Positions 1 through 11,232 are shown, counted from the stretch's first letter. The stretch is 64,000 bases of DNA from Thermotoga sp. Mc24 (GCF_000784835.1 NZ_JSFH01000009.1:1-64000); one strand, 5' to 3'. Numbers and translations are program-made. Notes: generated by a model from the letters alone, not told the origin.

Positions 1-201
1 AAATTTTTCGTTACCGGTAATTGCATACTCTGTATCTACCTTCTGATGCTAAATACATACAACACCCACTTTGTGAATGATTGGAACTATCTTGGTTTGT
101 ATGCATAAAACACAATCAGTTTTGACAAATAAATTTCTATCTAACTTCAGATCCTGAATCATTGTCACTTCAAAGTTAACCTTTCCTTAATTGTCTTCGG
201 T
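1..201. other. AT-rich intergenic stretch without a visible gene
   Basis: No open reading frame with a ribosome binding site, no tRNA-like cloverleaf and no CRISPR-like repeat is visible here. A TTGACA at 122-127 has no matching -10 box at normal spacing. The stretch is the upstream flank of the lysine operon promoter; the neighbouring gene on the left is outside the window. Confidence 0.6.
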
Positions 202-230
202 TTGAAATACTGATACAATTAAGCTAAAAT
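202..230 (+). promoter_or_regulatory. Promoter of the lysine operon
   Basis: TTGAAA (202-207) and TAAAAT (225-230) are separated by exactly 17 bp, a near-consensus sigma-70 type promoter. Transcription would start near 237-238, the first base of the lysine riboswitch P1 stem, which supports both calls. Confidence 0.8.
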
Positions 231-237
231 AGTTACT

Positions 238-414
238 GACCCGACGGAGGCGCGCCCGAGATGAGTAGGCTGTCCCATCAAGGGAGGAATCGGGGGCAGC
301 TGAAAGGCGAGGGCGCCGAAGGGTGCAGGGTTCCTCCCGCTCTGCATGCCTGGGGGTATGGGGAATACCCATACCACTGTCACGGAGGTCTCTCCGTGGA
401 GAGCCGATCGGGTC
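238..414 (+). ncRNA. Lysine riboswitch (L-box) aptamer upstream of asd
   Basis: The leader shows the L-box layout: a closing P1 helix (GACCCG at 238-243 with CGGGTC at 409-414), the conserved GAGATGAGTAG loop-E region in P2, the GGGGTATGGGGAATACCC arm, and the final GGAGGTCTCTCCGTGGAGAGCC arm. It agrees closely with the T. maritima asd lysine riboswitch as I remember it from crystallography. Lysine binding should stabilise P1. The following operon makes lysine, so feedback repression is the expected logic. The aptamer call is strong; the ligand is inferred from family identity and gene context. Confidence 0.95.
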
Positions 415-439
415 TGGAATCAGAAAAAGATTTCAGACC
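411..439 (+). promoter_or_regulatory. Hairpin competing with riboswitch P1
   Basis: GGTCTGGAATC (411-421) can pair with GATTTCAGACC (429-439), an 11-bp stem with one G-U pair and a 7-nt loop. Its 5' strand uses the last four bases of P1, so this hairpin and the ligand-bound P1 helix cannot form together. It is the likely switching element. How it communicates with the terminator at 447-473, which it does not overlap, is not clear from the sequence. Confidence 0.55.
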
Positions 440-446
440 TGATTTG

Positions 447-480
447 GCGTCTCTTCGGGGAGTGAAGAGACGCTTTTTTT
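447..480 (+). terminator. Intrinsic terminator of the lysine riboswitch expression platform
   Basis: GCGTCTCTTC (447-456) and GAAGAGACGC (464-473) form a perfect 10-bp stem with a 7-nt loop, followed directly by seven T residues (474-480). It lies between the aptamer and the asd ribosome binding site, so it should end transcription before the operon when lysine is abundant. Confidence 0.92.
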
Positions 481-496
481 ATTATGTCAAGGAGGG

Positions 497-1480
497 ATGA
501 AGGTGAAAGTAGGAGTAGTTGGTGCTACAGGAGAAGTTGGAAGAACGATGGTGAAGGTACTCGAAGAATTCAACGTTCCCGTCACTGAGCTCAGGCTCTT
601 TGCTTCGGAAAGATCCGTGGGTAAAGAAATTGAATTCAAAGGTGAAAAGTTCAAAGTAGAACTTCTCACGGAAGAATCGATGAAATGGAGGTGCGATTAC
701 CTCCTGTTTTCCGCGGGTGCCAGTGTTTCCAAAAAGTTCGCTCCTATTGCAGCTGAAAACGGAGTAACTGTTATAGATAACTCTTCCGCTTTCAGACTGG
801 AGAAGGAAATCCCCCTCGTGGTTCCAGAGGTGAACGCCCATCTTCTCAAGGGATACACGGGAATAATAGCAAACCCGAACTGTTCAACAATCCAGATGAT
901 TCTCTCCATTTACAAGCTCCACGAAGTTTACGGAATTGAAGAGATCTTTGTGTCAACGTATCAGTCCGTTTCCGGAGCCGGTCACAAGGGAATCGAAGAA
1001 CTTTTCGCTCAAGAAAGAGGAGAAAACGTGATGAAGGTCTTCCCGAAACCCATTCACAGAAACGTCATTCCTCTCATAGGTGATATGCAGGAAAATCTTT
1101 TCTCCCAGGAAGAGATGAAGATGGTGAACGAAACGCGAAAGATTCTGAACGATTACTCGATAAGGGTGTATCCAACAACGGTAAGAGTACCCGTTCTGTA
1201 CGGACACTCTGAAGCGGTCATGGTGAGGTTCAAGAAACCTTACGAGTCTCTCGAAAAGGTGAGAGAAATCATAGCCTCTGGAGAAGACGTGGTGGTGACG
1301 GACGATCTCGTAACACCGGTGGATGTCGCAGGAAAGAACGAAACTTACGTTTGCCGCCTCAGAGCAGCCGATGAAAGATCTATTCTCTTCTGGAACGTGG
1401 CGGACAACATTCGTGTGGGAGCCGCGACCAACGCTGTCAGAATTCTTCTGAAGCACGCTGAGATGAACGGAAAGGTGTGA
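497..1480 (+). CDS. asd: Aspartate-semialdehyde dehydrogenase
   Basis: Makes L-aspartate 4-semialdehyde from aspartyl phosphate with NADPH, the branch point to lysine/diaminopimelate and the threonine-methionine family. The 327-residue protein starts with the Rossmann motif GATGEVG (residues 9-15) and carries the catalytic cysteine in NPNCSTIQ (Cys129), as in the bacterial Asd family. The ATG at 497 follows GGAGGG (491-496) with no spacer base, but no better start is present and the start fits the family N terminus. It is the first gene after the lysine riboswitch, so the whole pathway, including the shared Asd step, is probably under lysine control. The kinase that supplies its substrate lies five genes downstream in the same operon. 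Confidence 0.96.
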   Translation: MKVKVGVVGATGEVGRTMVKVLEEFNVPVTELRLFASERSVGKEIEFKGEKFKVELLTEESMKWRCDYLLFSAGASVSKKFAPIAAENGVTVIDNSSAFRLEKEIPLVVPEVNAHLLKGYTGIIANPNCSTIQMILSIYKLHEVYGIEEIFVSTYQSVSGAGHKGIEELFAQERGENVMKVFPKPIHRNVIPLIGDMQENLFSQEEMKMVNETRKILNDYSIRVYPTTVRVPVLYGHSEAVMVRFKKPYESLEKVREIIASGEDVVVTDDLVTPVDVAGKNETYVCRLRAADERSILFWNVADNIRVGAATNAVRILLKHAEMNGKV

Positions 1481-1484
1481 TAGT

Positions 1485-2179
1485 GTGTGCTATTCGGCCA
1501 ATGGGAACACCTTCCTCATAGTTGACAACACACAAAAGAGGATACCCGAAGAGAAAAAACCAGATTTTGTCAGGGAAAATGTGGGCGATCTAGATGGAGT
1601 CATATTCGTTGAGCTGGTCGATGGGAAATACTTCATGGATTACTACAACCGGGATGGGAGTATGGCTGCCTTCTGTGGAAACGGAGCGAGGGCCTTTTCT
1701 CAGTACCTCGTAGACAGAGGCTGGACTGAGGAAAAAGAATTCACTTTCCTTTCCAGGGCTGGAGAAATAAAGGTGATCGTTGACGACGGTATCTGGGTGA
1801 GGATGCCGAGGGTTTCAGAAAAGAAAGAGATGAAAGTGGATGGTTACGAAGGATATTTCATCGTTGTGGGTGTTCCGCACTTCGTTCTGGAAGTGAAAGA
1901 CATCGACGAACTGAACGTGGAAAAACTCGGAAGAGATCTCAGACATAAAACAGGTGCGAACGTGGATTTCTACGAGGTGCTTCCCGATCGTCTCAAGGTG
2001 AGAACGTACGAAAGAGGAGTGGAAAGGGAAACAAAAGCCTGTGGAACGGGTGTTACGTCTGTTTTCGTTGTGTATCGAGATAAAACAGGAGCAAAAGAGG
2101 TGAAGATCCAGGTGCCAGGAGGCACTCTCTTTTTGAAGGAAGAAAACGGAGAAATCTTTCTCAGGGGGGATGTGAAAAG

Positions 2180-2195
<16 letters not shown>
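1485..2195 (+). CDS. dapF: Diaminopimelate epimerase
   Basis: Converts LL- to meso-diaminopimelate, the direct precursor of lysine and of peptidoglycan cross-links. The two catalytic cysteines of the PLP-independent racemase fold are visible: Cys64 in CGNGAR and Cys186 in ACGTGV. At 236 residues it is shorter than the usual 270-280. The start is GTG at 1485, four bases after the asd stop, giving an N terminus with YSANGNTF in place of the common GxGNDF. Its last 16 bases overlap dapA. Confidence 0.93.
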
Positions 2196-3711
<1,516 letters not shown>

Positions 3712-3712
3712 G

Positions 3713-4414
3713 TTGGACGCAAGAGAAATCATAGAAATGATAGCCAAAGCCAAAAAGAAAACTCCCATAGTCGCTTACATAAAAGGTGATTTGGCGGGCA
3801 TAGATTTCTCCAGTTTCAAATTCTTCGGTGATGAAAAGTTCGGAATTCTCTTTGGAGAGTACGAAGATTTCAAAAAGCTTCTCGAAGAGCACAAGGAAAA
3901 AATAGAAGACTACCATCTCGAGGTGAAAGCGAGAAACTCCGCGCTCCCTCTGGCAGATCTCACGAAATACAAAGCAAGAATAGAACCGGGAGCGATCATA
4001 AGGGACATGGTGGAAATAGGGGAAGGCGCTGTGATCATGATGGGAGCTGTCATAAACGTTGGTGCAGTGATCGGTGAAGGAACGATGATAGACATGAACG
4101 CGGTCATTGGTGGAAGGGCGATCATAGGAAAGAAGTGCCACATAGGTGCCGGTGCGGTGATAGCGGGTGTTATAGAGCCTCCGAGTGCAAAACCCGTTGT
4201 CATAGAGGACGAAGTGGTCGTGGGAGCGAACGCTGTAATCCTTGAAGGTGTGACGGTCGGAAAAGGTGCGGTTGTCGCGGCCGGTGCGGTTGTAACGAAG
4301 GATGTTCCTCCCTACACGGTCGTGGCTGGTGTTCCCGCGCGTGTGATAAAACAAATAGACGAAAGAACAAAAGAGAAGACAAAGATAGTTGATGAACTCA
4401 GAAATCTCGAATGA
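3713..4414 (+). CDS. dapH: Tetrahydrodipicolinate N-acetyltransferase
   Basis: Transfers an acetyl group from acetyl-CoA to tetrahydrodipicolinate, which defines the acetylase variant of the lysine pathway. After an N-terminal DapH domain (about residues 1-85), residues of the type I-G-x-G-A-V/I repeat from about 90 to 210 and form a left-handed beta helix, ending in GVPARVIK. The chosen start is TTG at 3713, one base after the dapB stop, because GGGGGTGA at 3699-3706 is then correctly spaced; it gives 233 residues. An upstream in-frame TTG at 3698 and GTG at 3704 are possible but poorly placed. The acetyl rather than succinyl call is supported by the partner deacetylase gene downstream. Confidence 0.93.
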   Translation: MDAREIIEMIAKAKKKTPIVAYIKGDLAGIDFSSFKFFGDEKFGILFGEYEDFKKLLEEHKEKIEDYHLEVKARNSALPLADLTKYKARIEPGAIIRDMVEIGEGAVIMMGAVINVGAVIGEGTMIDMNAVIGGRAIIGKKCHIGAGAVIAGVIEPPSAKPVVIEDEVVVGANAVILEGVTVGKGAVVAAGAVVTKDVPPYTVVAGVPARVIKQIDERTKEKTKIVDELRNLE

Positions 4415-4429
4415 ATGGAGGTCTGGGAA

Positions 4430-5635
4430 ATGAACGTGGTGGTTCAAAAGTATGGAGGAAGCTCCGTTGCCACACCGGAGAGAATAAAGAACGTTGCCCA
4501 GAGAATCAAGAAGAAAGTGGACGAAGGGTACAAAGTCGTGGTCGTTGTCTCCGCTATGGGAAAGACAACGGACAACCTCATAAAACTCGCAAAGGAGATC
4601 TCTCCAAAGCCGGATTCGAGGGAACTCGATATGCTCCTTGCAACGGGAGAACAGGTTTCCGCCGCGCTCCTTTCGATGGCCCTGAAAGATCTCGGAATAA
4701 AGGCCAAATCTTTGAACGCGTTCCAGGTGAAAATAAAAACCACTTCACATCACACGAGTGCTCGCATCGTGGATATAGACGACAGTGTGATCTGGGAAAA
4801 TCTGAAAGATTACGACGTTCTCGTCGTAACGGGCTTTCAGGGTGTGAACGAACACGGTGATCTGACCACGCTTGGCCGGGGCGGTTCGGATACATCTGCC
4901 GTGGCGCTTGCAGCAAAACTCAGAGTTCCTTGTGAAATCTACAGCGATGTGGACGGGATATACACCTGTGACCCGCGTGTTCATCCGAGGGCCAAAAAAC
5001 TCGCTTACATCACCTACGACGAAGCACTCGAGCTCACCGCTCTCGGTGCGAAGGTTCTTCACTCAAGATCCGTGGAAATAGCTAAGAAATACGGGATACC
5101 CATTTACTGTGCATCTTCTTTCACCGAAGAGGAGGGAACCATGGTGGTAGAAAGACTTCCGGAGTGGCTGGAAGAACCTGTTGTAACAGGAGCAACGATT
5201 TCTCATGGTCAGATAAAAGTTTCCATATCTTTCCTCCCAAAGGATGTGAAGTACATCACGGCCATCTTCGAGGAAGTTGGAAAGAAAGCCCTGAACGTGG
5301 ACATGATTTCCCTTGTTCCTTCGAACGGCAAGATTTTCCTCTCCTTCACAATTCTCGAAGACCACAAAGAAGATCTGGACGAGGCGCTCAAAGAGGCTCT
5401 CAGAGACGTGGAAGGATGGAAATCCACCTACGAAGGAGGTTTTGCCAAACTCTCCATAGTTGGGGTGGGAATGAGAACGAGCCCGGGTGTGGCCGCCAGG
5501 TTCTTTGAAGCGCTGGAAAGGGCGGGTGTCACACCGGAACTTGTCACGACGTCGGAGATAAAGATCTCCTGTCTCGTCCCTGAAGAGAAAGCGGAAGAGG
5601 CACTGAAATCGGTGATCGAAGAATTCGAACTGTGA
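4430..5635 (+). CDS. lysC: Aspartate kinase
   Basis: Phosphorylates L-aspartate, the entry step of the pathway. The catalytic domain begins VVVQKYGGSSVATPERI with the KYGGSS signature of amino-acid kinases, and has the GRGGSDTSA motif near residue 150. Two ACT domains occupy the last 130 residues, so allosteric feedback by lysine or threonine is expected. The start is ATG at 4430, which follows GGAGGT (4417-4422) at good spacing; an in-frame ATG at 4415 overlaps that ribosome binding site and is less likely. Length is 401 residues. Confidence 0.95.
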   Translation: MNVVVQKYGGSSVATPERIKNVAQRIKKKVDEGYKVVVVVSAMGKTTDNLIKLAKEISPKPDSRELDMLLATGEQVSAALLSMALKDLGIKAKSLNAFQVKIKTTSHHTSARIVDIDDSVIWENLKDYDVLVVTGFQGVNEHGDLTTLGRGGSDTSAVALAAKLRVPCEIYSDVDGIYTCDPRVHPRAKKLAYITYDEALELTALGAKVLHSRSVEIAKKYGIPIYCASSFTEEEGTMVVERLPEWLEEPVVTGATISHGQIKVSISFLPKDVKYITAIFEEVGKKALNVDMISLVPSNGKIFLSFTILEDHKEDLDEALKEALRDVEGWKSTYEGGFAKLSIVGVGMRTSPGVAARFFEALERAGVTPELVTTSEIKISCLVPEEKAEEALKSVIEEFEL

Positions 5636-6805
<1,170 letters not shown>

Positions 6806-7879
6806 ATGAACGAGATCGAACTAAGACACATCCTTCATATGAATCCAGAGCCTTCTTTCAGGGAGTACAGAACAAAAGAGATACTCAGAAAAGCAGTGAG
6901 TGATATTGGATACGAGAAGATCATAGAAGTGGCCGGAACAGGCCTGGTGATAGAAAAGAAGGAAACGGAAGATCCGTACGTTGTTCTGAGAGCTGATATG
7001 GATGCTTTGCCCATAAAAGAAGAAACGGGTTGGGAGTTCGCATCGCGTAATGACTACATGCATGCATGTGGGCACGACTTTCACATGAGTGTCCTCTACG
7101 GTGCTATGAAGAGACTCAAGAACGTGAAAAAGAACTTTCTCTTTGTATTTCAGCCCGCCGAAGAAACGGGTGGTGGAGCAGAAGAGGTTGTGAACTTTCT
7201 CAGAGACAGGTACGAAATAAAAGCCGCTGTTGGGTTTCACGTGACTGACGAGTACGATGCCGGAACTGTGGCATCCCGACCCGGAGTGCTTTTTGCCTCA
7301 GCCACGGAATTCGATGTATACTTTAAAGGTGTCCCAGCCCATGTGGCGTTTGCCGAGAAGGGAAAAAATGCTCTGAAGGCAGCGGTTTCTTTTCTCAACT
7401 GGCTCTACAACAAAAAGTGGAACGCTCTTGTGGGGGTTGGCAAAATCTCGGGAGGACGAGCGAGGAACATCGTTCCGGATGAGGTAAAATTAGAAGGAAC
7501 GATAAGATCAGAAGCGCTGAGAATAACGGAAGAAGTGATATCCGATATGGTAAAACAACTTGGGGAACTGAAGGAAAAAACGGGGGTTGATTTTGCTGTT
7601 GAAAGGGGCAGTGTCTATCCTGAAGTGAGGGTGGATCAAAACCTCTTTGAAACTCTCAGAGAAACCTGTCAGAGGTTGGGTTTTTCTTTCGTTGAATGTG
7701 AGATGAAGTGGACTGGAGAGGACTTTGGGTATTTCTCGCAGATCTTTCCTTCTCTCTCTTTCTGGTTTGGCGTGGGAGAAGGGGAGCGTTTTGGGCTGCA
7801 CCATCCGCGTTTTTTGCCGAATGATAGGTATATACCCATGGCGGCGGATCTTTTGACTGGGCTCGCTATGGTCGTTTGA
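6806..7879 (+). CDS. dapL: M20D peptidase, probable N-acetyldiaminopimelate deacetylase
   Basis: Belongs to the M20D metal-dependent amidohydrolases: HACGHDFHMS (residues 86-95) carries the Cys/His metal-site signature and PAEETGGGAE the general base region. The family includes amino-acid N-acyl hydrolases and N-acetyldiaminopimelate deacetylases. Position directly after lysA (stop at 6805, ATG at 6806) in an operon that contains the acetylating enzyme DapH makes deacetylation of N-acetyl-LL-diaminopimelate the natural function. That assignment is inference from context; an unrelated aminoacylase role cannot be excluded from the sequence alone. Confidence 0.8.
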   Translation: MNEIELRHILHMNPEPSFREYRTKEILRKAVSDIGYEKIIEVAGTGLVIEKKETEDPYVVLRADMDALPIKEETGWEFASRNDYMHACGHDFHMSVLYGAMKRLKNVKKNFLFVFQPAEETGGGAEEVVNFLRDRYEIKAAVGFHVTDEYDAGTVASRPGVLFASATEFDVYFKGVPAHVAFAEKGKNALKAAVSFLNWLYNKKWNALVGVGKISGGRARNIVPDEVKLEGTIRSEALRITEEVISDMVKQLGELKEKTGVDFAVERGSVYPEVRVDQNLFETLRETCQRLGFSFVECEMKWTGEDFGYFSQIFPSLSFWFGVGEGERFGLHHPRFLPNDRYIPMAADLLTGLAMVV

Positions 7880-7893
7880 GGAGAGTGAACACT

Positions 7894-8304
7894 ATGACCA
7901 CAGAAGAGATAATTGAACGTTTGAAATCGAAAAAGGTAAAACTCACAACCCAGAGGATGGAAATTATAAAATTCGTATCCGAAATGAAGGAAGGCCATTT
8001 TGAGGCAAAGGAGCTTTTTGCCATCCTGTCAAAGAAAGTTCCTTCGCTTTCCATAGCCACTCTTTACAGTGTTCTTTACCTTCTAACGGATTTTGGTGTT
8101 GTTTATGCCTTCAGTGATGGTCAGAAAACGGTCTTCGATTTCAATCCGGAGCCACATGGGCACTTCGTTTGCAAAGAATGCGGAAAGATTGAAGACGTAG
8201 AAATAAAGGAACTGAAACTTGGAGAGATAAAAGGCAAAAGAGAAAAAATCGAACTGGTGATAAAAGGTGTCTGTGAGGAGTGTTTGAAGAAGGTGAAAGA
8301 TTGA
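7894..8304 (+). CDS. Fur-family metal- or peroxide-responsive repressor
   Basis: The 136-residue protein has an N-terminal winged helix (residues 1-80, with the recognition region SLSIATLYSVLYLL) and a C-terminal dimerisation domain with two CxxC pairs (CKEC and CEEC) that hold a structural zinc, as in Fur, PerR and Zur. The HGHFVC segment belongs to the metal-sensing site. Which metal or stress it senses cannot be read from the sequence. The ATG at 7894 is well spaced from GGAGAG at 7880-7885; a GTG at 7885 is an alternative. It sits at the end of the lysine operon and may be co-transcribed. No Fur box was recognised in the window. Confidence 0.88.
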   Translation: MTTEEIIERLKSKKVKLTTQRMEIIKFVSEMKEGHFEAKELFAILSKKVPSLSIATLYSVLYLLTDFGVVYAFSDGQKTVFDFNPEPHGHFVCKECGKIEDVEIKELKLGEIKGKREKIELVIKGVCEECLKKVKD

Positions 8305-8693
8305 AGTACCTTGCGCAACTTTTTTCTCTCCTTCTCGTGATCATAGGAATTCTGGGTCTGGTTGTCTGGGCAGGATTGTACTTTCTGGCGCCTTACATTG
8401 AGGGATTTGTAGGAATAAAACTCCCGGAAAATATTTCGAATGTTCTTCTGGGGTGTTTTCTGCCAATACTCGGCTCGGGTGTTCTCCTCAACTTCTACAT
8501 TTCTTCCGGGATCAAGTGGCTTGTTGTATTTGGCTTTGTTGTTCTTTCCGTTTCTTTTGTGAGCGAGATTTATGGGCTGTACATCCTCAGGGGGATCTTT
8601 TTGAAGATCGCTCCCGATTATCTTATCTTCCTTCTCTTCACAATGGTTTCCCTTGCCTATTTTCTCACGATCATCAGGAGGGATGAAGACTGA
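8301..8693 (+). CDS. Small integral membrane protein of unknown function
   Basis: About 130 residues with four hydrophobic segments (roughly residues 3-30, 44-65, 70-92 and 105-125) separated by short polar loops and ending in a charged RRDED tail. I do not recognise the family. The start is taken as TTG at 8301, which overlaps the Fur-gene stop (8302-8304) and has GGTGA upstream; the stop in turn overlaps the tmcAL start. The tight coupling on both sides suggests it is a real translated gene. No catalytic motif or cysteine pair was seen. Confidence 0.65.
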   Translation: MKYLAQLFSLLLVIIGILGLVVWAGLYFLAPYIEGFVGIKLPENISNVLLGCFLPILGSGVLLNFYISSGIKWLVVFGFVVLSVSFVSEIYGLYILRGIFLKIAPDYLIFLLFTMVSLAYFLTIIRRDED

Positions 8694-9967
8694 GGGTTCT
8701 CGGCGTTGTTGTGGAGTACAATCCGTTCCACAACGGACATCTCTATCATCTGACTTCGGCCAAAGATCTCGTGAAGCCGGACTACACGATCGCTGTGATG
8801 AGCGGTAATTTCTGCCAGAGAGGTGAACCAGCCGTCATAGATAAATTCGCGCGGGCAGAGATCGCTCTCAGAATGGGAATAGATGTTGTTCTGGAACTAC
8901 CCGTTGTTTTTGCCACACAGGATGCCGGAGGATTTGCTTTCGGTGCGGTGAGCGTGTTGGATGCAACGGGTGTTGTCACAGATGTGGTCTTTGGAAGCGA
9001 ATCAAACGACATCGGGTTTCTTCAAAGAGTGGCGCAAATTCTTTACGAGCAACCCGACGAATACCAGAAGTTTTTGCATGAAGAGTTGAAAAAAGGCTAC
9101 TCTTTCCCCAATGCCAGGAAGTACGCTCTGATGAGGTATTTTTCCATGAAAGGTTGGAACGAGGAAGAAGTCCTGAGACTCGAAAAGTCGAACGATATCT
9201 TAGGGGTGGAGTACATTCATTCTGCTCTGAAGATAGGTTCTAACATCAGATTCCACACGATAAAAAGGGTAGGAGCGGAGGAGAAAGACACCAGCTTCAG
9301 GGGACGATTCTCCAGTGCAACGGCGATAAGAAACCTTATAAGAGAAGAAAGGTGGGAAGAAGTGAGAGATTCTCTTCCAGAAGATTCTTTTGAGATCCTC
9401 ATGAGGGAGATAAACGAAGGGCGTGGACCCGTTTTCCTCGAGAACATGGGAGATTTTCTCCTTTCATTTTTCAGACTGAAAAACATGGAGTTCTTCGAGA
9501 GAATCCATGGTTTTTCCGAGGGACTCGAAAAGAGGTTTCACATCTGTGCCAGACAAACAGGATCTTACCAAGATTTTCTGGAGTGTGTCAAAGCCAAGCG
9601 TTTCACCTTTTCTCGAATAAGAAGACTCGCTCTCTTTTCGGTGTTCGAGGTGAACAAAGAATTCGTTGAAAAAAGCAACGCAAAGGGGCCTCAGTACATC
9701 AGGATCCTTGGATTCACAGAGAAGGGAAGGAAAATCCTTTCTCTCATGAGAAAGAAGGCAAAACTTCCGATCGTAACGAACATGTCCCTCTACAGGAAAG
9801 TTCTGGAGAAAACAGACCTACCAGTTGATAAACAACTCTTTTTTGAACAGATCGATCTCGACGTGAGGACGACGAACTTCTACTCGATGTTCTTTCCAGC
9901 GGTGGAACAGCGCTGTGGAGAACGAGACTTTTCCATTCATCCCATCTTTCTGAGAACGGAGACATAG
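8690..9967 (+). CDS. tmcAL: tRNA(Met) cytidine acetate ligase (TmcAL), apparent CTG start
   Basis: Family members activate acetate with ATP and acetylate the wobble cytidine of elongator tRNA-Met. The nucleotidyltransferase motif EYNPFHNGH is at residues 9-17 and SSATAIRNLI resembles the second nucleotide-binding motif. The family N terminus is normally M-K/R-x-x-G-x-x-x-E-Y-N-P-F-H-N-G-H. That phase is open only from an AGA-CTG pair after a TGA at 8684-8686, and CTG at 8690 gives MRVLGVVVEYNPFHNGH. AGGAGGG at 8676-8682 lies 7 nt before this CTG. The first ATG/GTG/TTG in phase is GTG at 8711, which would delete the first beta strand. The 3' end overlaps the convergent rsmB by 31 bp. Confidence 0.88.
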   Translation: MRVLGVVVEYNPFHNGHLYHLTSAKDLVKPDYTIAVMSGNFCQRGEPAVIDKFARAEIALRMGIDVVLELPVVFATQDAGGFAFGAVSVLDATGVVTDVVFGSESNDIGFLQRVAQILYEQPDEYQKFLHEELKKGYSFPNARKYALMRYFSMKGWNEEEVLRLEKSNDILGVEYIHSALKIGSNIRFHTIKRVGAEEKDTSFRGRFSSATAIRNLIREERWEEVRDSLPEDSFEILMREINEGRGPVFLENMGDFLLSFFRLKNMEFFERIHGFSEGLEKRFHICARQTGSYQDFLECVKAKRFTFSRIRRLALFSVFEVNKEFVEKSNAKGPQYIRILGFTEKGRKILSLMRKKAKLPIVTNMSLYRKVLEKTDLPVDKQLFFEQIDLDVRTTNFYSMFFPAVEQRCGERDFSIHPIFLRTET

Positions 9968-11232
9968 AAGGGAATTATCGTCTCGTCAGGAAGCATCAGA
10001 AAGCCGTAACCATCCCAGATTCCTTCCACTTCGAATTCTTTCATTTTGTCTCTGGTATCGATCACTTCAACGTCTTTCCTCTCGGAGACGAATCTTTTCA
10101 CCACTTCGGTGTTTTCTTCTTTCGTCACAGTACAGGTGCTGTAGAGGAGGATACCACCCTTTTCCAGAAGCTGCCAGGCCTGCTGTACCATCCTCAGCTG
10201 AATTTCTGAGAACTTCTTGAAATCCTCTTTGTTCACTCTCCTCAAAACCTCCGGATGGTTTCTTGCCGTACCCAGCGAAGTACAGGGAGCGTCCACCAGA
10301 ATCCTGTCGAATGTGTCCTGTACGTACTCTGTGAGTCTTTCGGCATCGGCGATTTTTGTCTCTATCGAAGAGAGTTTCAGGCGTTTCGCGTGTTTTTCGA
10401 CAAGCTGTGTCTTCTCTCTGCTTATATCAACGGCCAGTATCTTTCCCTGGTCTTTCACCAATTCGGCGATAGCGGTGGTCTTGCCACCCGGTGCCGCGCA
10501 GGTGTCCAGTACTCTCAGTCCGGGTTTCAGTTCCATGAAAAAGGGCACAAGTTGTGAAGACTCTCCCTGAACACTTGCGAGTCCATCCTTTATCACTCTG
10601 GAGTCGTTCATCGAAATTCCGAGTTTCCTTACAACCAGAGAAAACGGGGCGTGTTTCCCCGGAACTGCCTCCGTGCCCTCTTCGGCGAGAATTTTGATGA
10701 CTTCCTCTTTAGTGGTTGCAAGTGAATTCACGCGGAGCATGACAGGGAGAGGTTCCTGGTTCCACTTCATAATTCTCAAAACTGCCTCTTCGGGAAGAAA
10801 AGATCTCCAGTAGTTCACGATCCACTCCGGATGTGAGTAGATGAGGTGAAGCTCTTTTGGTTCGGGAACAGTTCTCAATCTCCTCAGCACGGCGTTCACC
10901 AGTTTTTTGAAGTTTTCGCTCTTCACCAGTTTCACAGTTTCGCTGACCGCCGCGTAATCTGGAACACTGTTCATGAAGAGGAGCTGATAAGCCCCCATCC
11001 TCAACGCAACCCTGACAGCGGGTGGGATGTCTTTTTTCTTCAGAAGTTGGTTTATGTACCAGTCCAGAAGCTCTTCTTTCCTCACAACTCCCCACACGAG
11101 TTCTTTGAAGAATCTTCTATCTTTATCGTCCAAAAAAGAGAGGACGCTGTCCACGTCCTCTCTCAATATGAATTTTTCCTTCTCGTACTTTCTCAGAAGT
11201 CTGTAGGCGAGCAGTCTTACGTTTGTTTTCAT
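9937..11232 (-). CDS. rsmB: 16S rRNA m5C967 methyltransferase RsmB
   Basis: Methylates cytosine 967 (E. coli numbering) of 16S rRNA. The first 130 residues are a NusB-like RNA-binding domain. The methyltransferase domain has LDTCAAPGGKTT for S-adenosylmethionine, the release cysteine in DAPCTSLGT and the catalytic cysteine in STCTVTKEENT. Length is 431 residues. It starts in an ATGA overlap with yugP and its last 31 bp run into the 3' end of tmcAL on the other strand, so no room is left for a terminator. Confidence 0.94.
   Translation of the reverse strand: MKTNVRLLAYRLLRKYEKEKFILREDVDSVLSFLDDKDRRFFKELVWGVVRKEELLDWYINQLLKKKDIPPAVRVALRMGAYQLLFMNSVPDYAAVSETVKLVKSENFKKLVNAVLRRLRTVPEPKELHLIYSHPEWIVNYWRSFLPEEAVLRIMKWNQEPLPVMLRVNSLATTKEEVIKILAEEGTEAVPGKHAPFSLVVRKLGISMNDSRVIKDGLASVQGESSQLVPFFMELKPGLRVLDTCAAPGGKTTAIAELVKDQGKILAVDISREKTQLVEKHAKRLKLSSIETKIADAERLTEYVQDTFDRILVDAPCTSLGTARNHPEVLRRVNKEDFKKFSEIQLRMVQQAWQLLEKGGILLYSTCTVTKEENTEVVKRFVSERKDVEVIDTRDKMKEFEVEGIWDGYGFLMLPDETIIPFYVSVLRKMG

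Noticed and set aside
40-150. Possible origin or CRISPR-like AT-rich region at the left edge
   Set aside because: No repeated DnaA-box-like words, no direct repeats of CRISPR length, and no replication genes next to it.
122-150. TTGACA at 122-127 as a second lysine-operon promoter
   Set aside because: No acceptable -10 hexamer at 16-18 bp, while 202-230 is near-consensus and starts exactly at the riboswitch.
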